DNA of 64,000 nt from Ruminococcus albus AD2013. Its GTDB lineage: Bacteria > Bacillota > Clostridia > Oscillospirales > Ruminococcaceae. The DNA lies in NCBI RefSeq assembly GCF_000526775.1, contig NZ_JAGS01000001.1, forward strand, positions 2,108,001-2,172,000, given 5' to 3'. Of this stretch, positions 8,807-15,932 are shown one piece after another; the stretch's first letter is position 1; the number at the start of each line of letters is the position of its first letter. The position numbers and the translations under genes were made by a program. The notes below the pieces were generated by a model. That model was not told where the DNA came from. It worked only from the letters and a program-made list of their open reading frames with translations, and made no database searches.

Positions 8807-10462
8807 TCATTCTACCGATATGATGTAGTAGTAAACAGGCTGTCCGCCGTTTATCAGGTTAACATCAAGGTTGGAATATTTATTGCTTATCTGCTTGTAC
8901 AGCGCTTCTGCCGCATCGTCCGTAACGTCTGAACCGTAGATTATCGTGATGAACGAACTGTCACCCTTGACAAGCTTCTTAGTCAGCTTGAATGCCGCTT
9001 TCGCAAGGTCTTTGTCTACAAAGGAAAGTCTGCCGTTCTCCATGGCAAGTATCTCACCCTGCTTGATGGAGTGTCCCTCGTAATCAGAATCACGCGCTGC
9101 AAAGGTTATCTGTCCTGTGGATACCCTCTCGATCGCCGCTGTCATCTCAATACGATTAGTGTTGAAGTCAGCATCGGGGTCATACGCCAGCATCGCAGAC
9201 ATACCCTGTGGGATAGTCCTTGTCTGGAGCACGCATACCTTTCTGTCGGCAAGCTTTACTGCCTGTTCTGCCGCCATGATGATGTTCTTGTTGTTGGGCA
9301 GTACGAATACCGTCTTTGCGGGACAGCTCATAATAGCTTCGAGTATATCCTGTGTAGAAGGGTTCATGGTCTGACCGCCCTTTACAACACAGTCAACACC
9401 AAGATCCTTGAACATGGTCTCGATACCGTTGCCTGCGGCTACTGCCACAAATCCGAACTCGTTGGTCTGCTCGGCGGGAGTAAAGGCACTCTTGGCTTTC
9501 TTCTGCTCCTTCTCATGCTGGAGCTTCATGTTCTCCACCTTCGGGAAGTTTATATAACCGAATTCAAGACCTTTCTCGATAGCCTTGCCGGGGTTGTTGG
9601 TGTGTACGTGCACCTTGATTATCTCATCATCGTCCACCACAACAACGCAGTCGCCGATGGTCTCAAGGTATGCCCTCAGCTTGATGGGGTCATCACAATC
9701 GGGCTTTTTGGTTATCAGCATCTCGGTGCAGTAGGTGAAGTTTATCTCAGCATCGTACTGACCCACTACCGATGAGAATGTATCCACGGTAACAGCGCCC
9801 TCGGCTTCAACAGTCTTCTTCTCGACAGGCTGTTCCTGCTGAACGATGACCTCGCCGCCTTCAAATACATCGCGGATAGCTTCAAATATTATCAGCAGAC
9901 CCATGCCGCCAGCGTCAACAACGCCTGCCTTAGCCAGTGCGGGCAGAAGTTCGGGGGTCTTATCCAGAGTCTTCTTTGCCTGCGCACAGACATCTGCCAT
10001 GACAGCTGTGGGGTCATTGGTAGACTTCAGTGTCTCTCTTCCCTTTTCAGCCGCTTCTCTTGCCACGGTGAGTATAGTGCCCTCTGTGGGCTTCATAACA
10101 GACTTATACGCGCCCTGAACGCCCAGTTCAAGGGAGTTTACAAGGTCTTCGGCACTCATCTCGGTCTTACCTGCCAGAGCCTTTGAGAAGCCCCTGAATA
10201 TCAGCGAGAGTATAACGCCCGAGTTTCCTCTTGCACCCCTCAGCAGGCAGGAAGCCGCTGTGCTTGCAACAGTGCTTACAGGTACGTTATCATCAAGGTT
10301 TTCAAGCTCTGCCACCGAATTATTTATCGTCATGGACATATTTGAACCCGTATCGCCATCGGGCACGGGGAATACATTCAGTTCATCCACTGACTTCTTT
10401 TTATTTGTGATACTGTGCGCTCCGCTGATGAAAGCACGGCGCAGCATATTTCCGTTTATCAC
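8807..10462 (-). CDS. fakA: FakA-like DAK2-domain kinase (YloV family)
   Basis: 551 residues, a normal YloV/FakA length. The DAK2 nucleotide-binding domain (~1-200) shows FPVPDGDTGSNMSMT (~31-45) and LRGARGNSGVILSLIFRG (~74-91), followed by the conserved middle domain and the FakB-binding C-terminal domain. In Firmicutes FakA phosphorylates fatty acids presented by FakB proteins so that they can enter phospholipid synthesis. No fakB lies nearby. A GTG at 10462 with AGGAGG eight to nine bases upstream is the best start. The gene is paired with an Asp23-family gene, as in most Firmicutes. Confidence 0.9.
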   Translation of the reverse strand: MINGNMLRRAFISGAHSITNKKKSVDELNVFPVPDGDTGSNMSMTINNSVAELENLDDNVPVSTVASTAASCLLRGARGNSGVILSLIFRGFSKALAGKTEMSAEDLVNSLELGVQGAYKSVMKPTEGTILTVAREAAEKGRETLKSTNDPTAVMADVCAQAKKTLDKTPELLPALAKAGVVDAGGMGLLIIFEAIRDVFEGGEVIVQQEQPVEKKTVEAEGAVTVDTFSSVVGQYDAEINFTYCTEMLITKKPDCDDPIKLRAYLETIGDCVVVVDDDEIIKVHVHTNNPGKAIEKGLEFGYINFPKVENMKLQHEKEQKKAKSAFTPAEQTNEFGFVAVAAGNGIETMFKDLGVDCVVKGGQTMNPSTQDILEAIMSCPAKTVFVLPNNKNIIMAAEQAVKLADRKVCVLQTRTIPQGMSAMLAYDPDADFNTNRIEMTAAIERVSTGQITFAARDSDYEGHSIKQGEILAMENGRLSFVDKDLAKAAFKLTKKLVKGDSSFITIIYGSDVTDDAAEALYKQISNKYSNLDVNLINGGQPVYYYIISVE

Positions 10463-10513
10463 TATCAGTTCCTCCTATAATCTATATATGAACAGACCGT
10501 TATCAACGAAATA

Positions 10514-10861
10514 TCAGTCGGTCATCTCATCAACATATACGTTGACTGACTTGACTGTTATACCTGCTTCATTTGTCAGAACGTAGTTAACTTTATGTAT
10601 GATACTGTCAACGATAGCGCCCACATTAACGCCGTATGTTACGGTGATATGCAGATCTACCACAAGCGCGTCGCCGTCCTGGGAGATTATAACGCCTTTA
10701 GTGGTATTCTGCCTTTTGAGCATGGTATTTACGCCCTGCTTGGCACCGTATGCGTTCAGTCCCGCAACGCCGAAGCAATTTTCGGCAGTATTGGATATCA
10801 GCTGTCTGAGATAGCCTGTGGATATACCAATAGTACCAAGATGATTTTTTATTTTTATCAT
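10514..10861 (-). CDS. Asp23/Gls24-family protein (YloU type)
   Basis: About 115 residues. The start is taken at the ATG at 10861 (MIKIKNHLG) because GGGAGG lies eight bases upstream; the frame extends further only through that ribosome site. The sequence has the Asp23 pattern: GTIGISTGYLRQLI, NCFGVAGLNAYGAKQG and GDALVVDLHITVTYGVNV. YloU is conserved next to fakA in Firmicutes. Related Asp23 proteins are membrane-associated and linked to envelope stress, but the function of YloU itself is not settled. Confidence 0.88.
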   Translation of the reverse strand: MIKIKNHLGTIGISTGYLRQLISNTAENCFGVAGLNAYGAKQGVNTMLKRQNTTKGVIISQDGDALVVDLHITVTYGVNVGAIVDSIIHKVNYVLTNEAGITVKSVNVYVDEMTD

Positions 10862-10901
10862 AAAAACGCCTCCCTTGGTCAAACAAAATCTATCAAGCTA
10901 C

Positions 10902-10930
10902 ATTATAACACAGACTTTCGGATTTTGCAA
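10902..10930 (-). promoter_or_regulatory. Promoter for the asp23-fakA transcript
   Basis: Minus strand: -35 TTGCAA (10930-10925), a 17-base spacer and -10 TATAAT (10907-10902), about 40 bases upstream of the Asp23-family start. Confidence 0.75.
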
Positions 10931-11022
10931 GGGTTGACAAAAATTTTTTATCAGTCTGTTAAGTGATTTTCACAGTGCTGTCAACTACCCTGCTCTCCCG
11001 CCTGATTTTTACCGGTGTGTAC

Positions 11023-11051
11023 TTGACAAATCGGATAAAGTAGTGTATAAT
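11023..11051 (+). promoter_or_regulatory. Promoter for tRNA-Thr
   Basis: Perfect consensus: TTGACA, a 17-base spacer and TATAAT, ending 24 bases before the tRNA. Confidence 0.85.
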
Positions 11052-11075
11052 ATCATAGTTGGTTAAACAACATAC

Positions 11076-11148
11076 GCTGGTGTAGCACAGCTGGTAGTGC
11101 AGCTCATTCGTAATGAGCAGGTCGCAGGTTCGAATCCCGTCACCAGCT
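11076..11148 (+). tRNA. tRNA-Thr (anticodon CGT)
   Basis: 73 bases that fold as a complete cloverleaf. The acceptor stem GCTGGTG pairs with CACCAGC, the anticodon stem-loop is GCTCA-TTCGTAA-TGAGC (anticodon CGT), and the T-arm contains GGTTCGAATCC. The 3' CCA is not encoded. Confidence 0.95.
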
Positions 11149-11156
11149 TATAAAAA

Positions 11157-11193
11157 GTCCCGATCTTACGTGGTGCAGGTCGGGATTTTTTTG
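11157..11193 (+). terminator. Terminator of tRNA-Thr
   Basis: TCCCGA pairs with TCGGGA and is followed by seven T's, just after the tRNA. Confidence 0.85.
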
Positions 11194-11253
11194 CGTTATT
11201 CATTACCGTCTGACCACGTGTGCGATATCGGGAAAACAGCGATAAAACTATAT

Positions 11254-11282
11254 TTGACAAAAGATATCAGTTGTGCTGTAAT
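11254..11282 (+). promoter_or_regulatory. Promoter of the holin-like toxin gene
   Basis: TTGACA (11254-11259), a 17-base spacer and TGTAAT (11277-11282). This gives a leader of about 60 bases before the toxin ORF. Confidence 0.75.
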
Positions 11283-11348
11283 ATGGGTATGGGTGCTGTA
11301 CAAAGCGGCAATGCGGTTCAATCTTTCCCTCGCAAGGGGGTGAGCAGA

Positions 11349-11441
11349 ATGAGCGTTATAGAAGTACTTACGTTGCTTTTAGTAATAACAAACATAATCA
11401 CTCTTGTAGTGACCATCTGCAATAACAACAAAAAGAAATAG
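11349..11441 (+). CDS. Holin-like type I toxin (30 residues)
   Basis: Encodes MSVIEVLTLLLVITNIIT followed by LVVTICNNNKKK. This is a single hydrophobic helix with a polar lysine-rich tail, the pattern of the putative holin-like toxin family (Hol_Tox) found in Firmicute type I toxin-antitoxin modules such as txpA/ratA. AAGGGGGTGAG lies just upstream of the ATG. A consensus promoter precedes it, and a convergent consensus promoter on the other strand drives an antisense RNA across its 3' end. Family knowledge predicts membrane damage on overexpression. The small size means homology is weak alone, but the arrangement is diagnostic. Confidence 0.85.
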   Translation: MSVIEVLTLLLVITNIITLVVTICNNNKKK

Positions 11442-11530
11442 CCGCCCCACTACCACATAGGACGGTTATTATCTAATAACAAAAGTCTGATGAGGGAGAA
11501 CCGCACAAGCCGTGCAGTACCCTCTTTTAT
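11430..11530 (-). ncRNA. Antisense RNA antitoxin (RatA-like arrangement)
   Basis: A minus-strand consensus promoter (11565-11537) would start an RNA near 11530. About 90 bases downstream the minus strand forms a hairpin, CCGTCC/GGGCGG (11465-11442), followed by CTATTTCTTTTT, a rho-independent terminator lying over the toxin stop codon. The predicted ~100-base RNA is fully complementary to the 3' part of the toxin mRNA, as in RatA. The end points are inferred from promoter and terminator positions. Confidence 0.75.
11490..11529 (+). terminator. Terminator of the toxin mRNA
   Basis: GAGGG pairs with CCCTC around an inner GCAC/GTGC stem and is followed by TTTT. It lies inside the region covered by the antisense RNA. 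Confidence 0.7.
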
Positions 11531-11536
11531 GTTTAC

Positions 11537-11565
11537 ATTATAACACACATCATCATAAATGTCAA
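11537..11565 (-). promoter_or_regulatory. Promoter of the antisense RNA
   Basis: Minus strand: perfect TTGACA (11565-11560), a 17-base spacer and perfect TATAAT (11542-11537). No open frame follows, which supports an RNA product. Confidence 0.8.
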
Positions 11566-11603
11566 GCCGCTCATTAGGGCGGTTTTATTTTTCATTATTC
11601 ATA

Positions 11604-11822
11604 ACACTAAAAGCAAAGCGTTAGTGTGTTCATTACAATGACCCGACTCCCCAAAAAGTCAGGTCATTTTTTATTAACAACTCTATGTTCATATCCCCCA
11701 ATTTTACCCATCGCGCTATGTGCAAACAAATGATTTATATTTTAACTCGGACATATTTCTGCAAGAGTTGTACAAAAACGTACAACTTTCTGACCCTTTT
11801 CATGTGATAGTGAAAGGGGTCT
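11604..11822. repeat. Series of small hairpins, no gene
   Basis: The gap between the toxin module and the acetyltransferase gene holds four successive inverted repeats: CACTAA/TTAGTG (11604-11627), a 12-bp AATGACC-type stem followed by T's on the plus strand (11637-11674), the perfect AGTTGTAC/GTACAACT (11766-11787) and GACCC-type arms (11792-11822). No open frame of interest is present. Confidence 0.6.
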
Positions 11823-11836
11823 ATCCATGAAAAAAT

Positions 11837-11869
11837 ACTCTCCGACCGTTTTTACACCGATCGGAGAGT
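11837..11869. terminator. Bidirectional terminator of the acetyltransferase gene
   Basis: ACTCTCCGACCG pairs with CGATCGGAGAGT, with A-runs on the left and T-runs on the right. On the minus strand it ends the GNAT transcript. Confidence 0.8.
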
Positions 11870-11900
11870 TTTTAGTTTCAGATTAATTATACTGCCGATA

Positions 11901-12560
11901 TCATTCGCGGGCTATCACCGAATGACTGTGGATATAGAACTCTTCCTGACTTGGCTGCCATGCCTTTTTCATCGGCGGGAAAAGCTTGTCATACTCTTCC
12001 ACCGCAGCTTCATCTTCACAAGGTGCATCAGCATCGTTCTGGTGATAATACCATTTTCTGCCATCGAACACACCGTCTTTCAGTGTCTTCACCAGCAGTG
12101 CCGCAGGATAGATATCTCCCTCAAAGCACACATTGTACTTTCGGCAGCTTTTATATCCCCTCGCAACATAGTTATCGGGGTTTCCGAAGTTTATTACAGT
12201 ATCGTAGCCCATCTCTTCTGCCAGCCTGAAAGTGTGTTCAAGCAAAGCCTTGCCCAGCCCCTGACGCTGATATCCTTTCCTCACGCAAAGGGGACCCATG
12301 GTGAGTACAGTCCGTTTACAGCCCTGTTCATCTGTGATATCAGATTCGGAATACATCACACAGCCCAGTATCCTGCCATCGCTTTCCAGTACATAGTCAA
12401 GCTGCGGCAGAAAAGCCTTGTGCTGTCTTAACAGATGTATAAAATAATGCTCACTGCATCCCGGTACGCTTAAATTCCAGAAAGCTTCACGAGCCATTTC
12501 CTCTACCTCACGGCAGTCCTTTTCTGTTTCCTGTCGAATGATATAGTCTTTGATATTCAT
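11901..12560 (-). CDS. GNAT-family N-acetyltransferase
   Basis: 219 residues. Residues ~5-150 form a GNAT domain; the acetyl-CoA-binding motif is LTMGPLCVRKGYQRQGLGKALL (VxxxxRxxGxGxxL pattern, ~86-107). The C-terminal ~60 residues (YYHQNDADAPCEDEAAVEEYDKLF region) form an acidic extension seen in a subset of predicted small-molecule acetyltransferases. The substrate cannot be told. GGAGGTAAAAACA precedes the ATG. Monocistronic. Confidence 0.88.
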   Translation of the reverse strand: MNIKDYIIRQETEKDCREVEEMAREAFWNLSVPGCSEHYFIHLLRQHKAFLPQLDYVLESDGRILGCVMYSESDITDEQGCKRTVLTMGPLCVRKGYQRQGLGKALLEHTFRLAEEMGYDTVINFGNPDNYVARGYKSCRKYNVCFEGDIYPAALLVKTLKDGVFDGRKWYYHQNDADAPCEDEAAVEEYDKLFPPMKKAWQPSQEEFYIHSHSVIARE

Positions 12561-12592
12561 TGTTTTTACCTCCTGTAAATGTTTGCCACACT

Positions 12593-12631
12593 ACGGGAGG
12601 CTTGTGCAGATAGTATTCGCAAACCTCCCGT
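12593..12631. repeat. Hairpin upstream of the acetyltransferase gene
   Basis: ACGGGAGG...TTG pairs with CAA...CCTCCCGT, about 33 bases upstream of the acetyltransferase start. It would lie in its 5' leader or act as an operator. Function unknown. Confidence 0.5.
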
Positions 12632-12695
12632 TTACGCTGCTATCTCCGTTTTAATATTCGTCAAAAAGACAACTCCTTAATAAAATAATAATTCT

Positions 12696-12750
12696 GTTAT
12701 CCCGTCGGCACACCGTATCATCGTATCTGCCGGTGTGCCATGGGATAAAC
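12696..12750 (-). terminator. Long hairpin terminator of the CotH gene
   Basis: GTTATCCCGTCGGCACACCG pairs with the complementary right arm (about 18 of 20 positions) around a ~15-base loop. On the minus strand it follows the CotH gene and precedes AGAATTATTATTTT. Its arm is related to the palindromic units at 22.1 and 25.3 kb. Confidence 0.65.
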
Positions 12751-12782
12751 AATGTTCTTACGTCACACGAATTATACGCTTA

Positions 12783-15593
12783 TTACCTTACAGTAACAGT
12801 AACAGCATTCTTGATGGGGTCTGTGGTGTTCCACTTACCGTTCACTCTTGCCGCAACGGCTACCTTGTATGTCATGCCCGGGGTGAGGTTCTTGGGTGTA
12901 ACAAAGCTGTTTGTGGTTATGCTTGAAGTCTGTACTCTCCACTTGCCTGCCAGATATACAGCTATGCCGTACTTATCAGCACCCTGTACCTTGTCCCATA
13001 CGAACTGTATCTGATGATACTGGCTATTGTAATTTACCCTGATGTTTGTGGGATAGTCCTTTCCGGAGGGCTGTGATGAACCGCTGCCCGACGCATATAC
13101 CGCCTGAACTGTCACGTTCTGACCTGTGGGCTTGATAACTGCTTCCTCAGATGTAGCACTGCCCGAAACGAACTGCGCACCGCTGACTACCCACTTTTCA
13201 AGATGATATCCGTCCTCGGGCTTAGCTTCAAGGGTCAGCTTGCAGTCTGCGGGATATACACCGCTCCAGCTGCTGTCATAAACCTTCAGGGTATTGAAGT
13301 TTACGTGTCCCTGTGAAGAGTTGTTCTTCACGGTGACGTTTACTGTGCTGCTTATGCCGAAGTACTGCATCACCTGCTGTTCACAGGCAGATATACGGTT
13401 CGACCAGAAACTGCGTATAGAAGAAACCTCGTTGGAGAACTTGTCGCCGCCGTTTGTCTGCTGACCATCTCCGGGGTTCTGCTGTCCGGGGTTCTGCTGA
13501 CCGGGCTGTCCGGGCTGTCCGCCCTGTCCGGGGAACTGCCAGCCGCCGCCCCAGATCCCGCCGCCCCAGCCGCCTGTGCCGCTTGACCAGTTGAAACGTG
13601 CGTAGCTCTTGCTCATGGAAGCCTTGTATGTATTTTCCAGCTCATTCAGGCGCGAGAGCACCTTGTCGGTATCAAAGTTCTCGTTGCAGAGGTCGAAATA
13701 AGCTCTCAGGAAAAGATCGCGGAAATCCTGATTCTCACACAGTCCGAAGAACAGCTGTGTTATCCACTTGTTCTTGCTGCGGAGAGTCTGTATGGAATTG
13801 GTATTTGCATTGCTCTGTCCGTAAAGTCCCTGACCGTATTCGGTATCAAAGAGTATGAAACGCCACTTGCCGTCGCCGTACTTCTTATCAGCGTCAACTG
13901 TCTCGGTCTTCCACAGCGCATAGTTGTTATCGCCAAAGTCGGAGTTGCCTACTATCAGCTCTGTTGCCATATATTCGGCAAAGCTCCTCATATCCATCAG
14001 CTCTTCAAGCTTGGCGTATGCACTGCTGTCCTTGAAATTGTTTGAAGATGCAAGGCGCTTCAGCTGTTCATAATCCGAAAGTCCCTGCTGAGTGCCGTCA
14101 GTGAGCTCATCGGTCTTTATCATGCATACATTGTCTTCCTTGACCTTGTAGTGGTCGGAAATGTATTCCTTGCCTATCTTTTCTGTGATATTGTATGTAC
14201 CCCAGAATTCACCGTCCAGGAACACAACACATTCTGTCTGTGCCTGTGAACCGAAATGACGGTCGCTTACCATCTCATGGTTCAGACGGTCACGAAGCTT
14301 GGTCTTGTAGTCGTTGCCGCCGTTACGCAGTGTTATCTTCTCAAAGGAATCTATAACTTCACCCTTGTGGTTGGTCAGCTTGCCGTTGAAGAAATCATAT
14401 TTCAGCTTCTTTGTGCCGTATTCGCTCCTTGCATAAAGGTTGAAGCTCTTCTGTACATCGGAACGTGTTGCCGCACCGTGTATACGTATGCCTACGTTTG
14501 CGTTGTATGTGGCTTTTCCCTTTTCAAATACTGTGATATTTGCGGGACGCTCCCATTCCTTGCCGTCCTGTGTATAGTTCGCAGGATGTGTCCACGACTG
14601 CATCATATTTCCCGAAGACTGATCGTATATCTTGCCCTTAACATATATGCCTTTTTCATAGTCGAAAAGGTTGTCGGGGTCGGAAACGAGGGATATGACA
14701 CGCATATTCATCTCACAGTCGTTCTGGGTATAGCCTATAAAATAAGTCTTTGTAACTATATCGCTCACATTGCCGTTGCGGTCAACAGCGATGGCACGTA
14801 CTATGGTAGCCTTGTCAACAGGCGAGCTGGGCGGAGTATATCCGTCAGCAACATCTGTTCTTGCAGAATATACATTCTGCTCCGATGACCTGTCATATAT
14901 GTTTATGCTGCCGTTTGCACGCTCTGATGCCGTTGTCGGGTCACTGCCGTCAAGGGTATAGTATACAGTGCAGCCCGAGGGCGCAGATATCGACAGGTCA
15001 AAACTATTGGAGTAGAAACCGCTCTCCTTTGAGAACTGAGGTTCGCTGACATCAGCCTGAACATTCTGGTTATTCCGGTTTGAATAGCCGGGGGTCAGCG
15101 AAGAGAATACACCGAAGCTGCTGCTGCCGTCAGGTGATCTTCCGTAGGAAGTATCATCATTCAGCGCAGGAACATCAACAGTCTCAACCGCATTGCCGTT
15201 CGCATTTGAAAGTATTATCTTCTCACCGTTCTTGGAAAGGCCGAAGGACGCGCCCTGCACACCGCTGCCGCTGTCAACGCCGCAGTAGATGGTATAGTAA
15301 CCGTATGCGGGTATGGATGCATTGCGGGGCAGTGTGTACTGCATAGGTGCAGCCGCATCGTCAGAAAGTCCGTATCCTGCTATGGAGACAGCACTTCCCG
15401 TGGGATTGTAAAGCTCTACAAAATCATAGAACTTGCCATCTGATGCAGGAACAGTTGTGTTCTTGGTGCATACTTCGTTGATAACTACACCCGAAGCAGC
15501 ACTTGCTGTCAGCATTGTCTGTCCGATCGCAGCAACACTGAGCAGGGCAGCGATACCTGCCGCAGTACAGCGGCTAAAAGCTCTTCTTTTCAT
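12783..15593 (-). CDS. Secreted CotH-family protein with lamin-tail, chitobiase-type and Fn3-like domains
   Basis: 936 residues with a signal peptide (~1-32, ending LTASAA). In order: a lamin-tail domain (~34-160, INEVCTKNT...VELYNPTG), a chitobiase/hexosaminidase C-terminal-type beta domain (~180-290, YYTLDGSDP), and the CotH domain (~295-640, GIRIHGAATR, KITLRNGGND, WRFILFDTEYGQGL). There follow a Gly/Gln/Pro-rich linker (~670-700, repeated GQQNPG), a bacterial-repeat-like segment (LTLEAKPEDGYHLEKW) and a C-terminal fibronectin-III-like domain. CotH proteins are secreted atypical kinases in some organisms and are common in Ruminococcus fibre-degradation gene sets. No dockerin or sortase signal is present, so attachment is unclear. 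Confidence 0.88.
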   Translation of the reverse strand: MKRRAFSRCTAAGIAALLSVAAIGQTMLTASAASGVVINEVCTKNTTVPASDGKFYDFVELYNPTGSAVSIAGYGLSDDAAAPMQYTLPRNASIPAYGYYTIYCGVDSGSGVQGASFGLSKNGEKIILSNANGNAVETVDVPALNDDTSYGRSPDGSSSFGVFSSLTPGYSNRNNQNVQADVSEPQFSKESGFYSNSFDLSISAPSGCTVYYTLDGSDPTTASERANGSINIYDRSSEQNVYSARTDVADGYTPPSSPVDKATIVRAIAVDRNGNVSDIVTKTYFIGYTQNDCEMNMRVISLVSDPDNLFDYEKGIYVKGKIYDQSSGNMMQSWTHPANYTQDGKEWERPANITVFEKGKATYNANVGIRIHGAATRSDVQKSFNLYARSEYGTKKLKYDFFNGKLTNHKGEVIDSFEKITLRNGGNDYKTKLRDRLNHEMVSDRHFGSQAQTECVVFLDGEFWGTYNITEKIGKEYISDHYKVKEDNVCMIKTDELTDGTQQGLSDYEQLKRLASSNNFKDSSAYAKLEELMDMRSFAEYMATELIVGNSDFGDNNYALWKTETVDADKKYGDGKWRFILFDTEYGQGLYGQSNANTNSIQTLRSKNKWITQLFFGLCENQDFRDLFLRAYFDLCNENFDTDKVLSRLNELENTYKASMSKSYARFNWSSGTGGWGGGIWGGGWQFPGQGGQPGQPGQQNPGQQNPGDGQQTNGGDKFSNEVSSIRSFWSNRISACEQQVMQYFGISSTVNVTVKNNSSQGHVNFNTLKVYDSSWSGVYPADCKLTLEAKPEDGYHLEKWVVSGAQFVSGSATSEEAVIKPTGQNVTVQAVYASGSGSSQPSGKDYPTNIRVNYNSQYHQIQFVWDKVQGADKYGIAVYLAGKWRVQTSSITTNSFVTPKNLTPGMTYKVAVAARVNGKWNTTDPIKNAVTVTVR

Positions 15594-15611
15594 AAAAAAC
15601 TCCTCTCATGA

Positions 15612-15647
15612 TCATAATCCGTATGCCTTGACATACGTGCGTATCAT
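15612..15647 (-). CDS. Possible 11-codon leader peptide ahead of the CotH gene
   Basis: AAGGAG, seven bases, then ATG encodes MIRTYVKAYGL and a stop. It lies between the CotH promoter and the CotH start, within the predicted leader. It could tune translation downstream or be chance; there are no repeated codons that would point to attenuation. Confidence 0.3.
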   Translation of the reverse strand: MIRTYVKAYGL

Positions 15648-15685
15648 AACCAATCTCCTTGTTTTTCATTTCATACTCCTTGGCA

Positions 15686-15714
15686 AGTATACCATAAATT
15701 CATCAATTAGTCAA
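15686..15714 (-). promoter_or_regulatory. Promoter of the CotH gene
   Basis: Minus strand: TTGACT (15714-15709), a 17-base spacer and TATACT (15691-15686), about 90 bases upstream of the CotH ATG. The rest of the gap 15594-15932 holds only the leader ORF and the terminator of the next gene. Confidence 0.7.
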
Positions 15715-15836
15715 GATATTTAATGTAAAACAGACAAGGGCTTTATAACTTTTTTCTTAATTATCATTTTATTATTTAACAAAATACCTGTGTCATATCA
15801 TAGTCTCACCAACACCCGAAAAGCCGATAAAAACAT

Positions 15837-15879
15837 AATAAAACCGCCAGGATACGCGCTGAACGTATCATGACGGTTA
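15837..15879 (-). terminator. Terminator of the transglutaminase-dockerin gene
   Basis: On the minus strand AACCGTCATGATACG pairs with CGTATCCTGGCGGTT and is followed by TTATT. Confidence 0.75.
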
Positions 15880-15932
15880 TTAATACAGTGCGGGTGACAG
15901 TACATGAAAAATATTTTTCAAATATATCTGAA

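Noticed and set aside
12783..15593. Dockerin or sortase anchor on the CotH protein
   Set aside because: The C-terminus is an Fn3-like domain ending AVTVTVR, without DxNxDG loops or an LPxTG-type tail.
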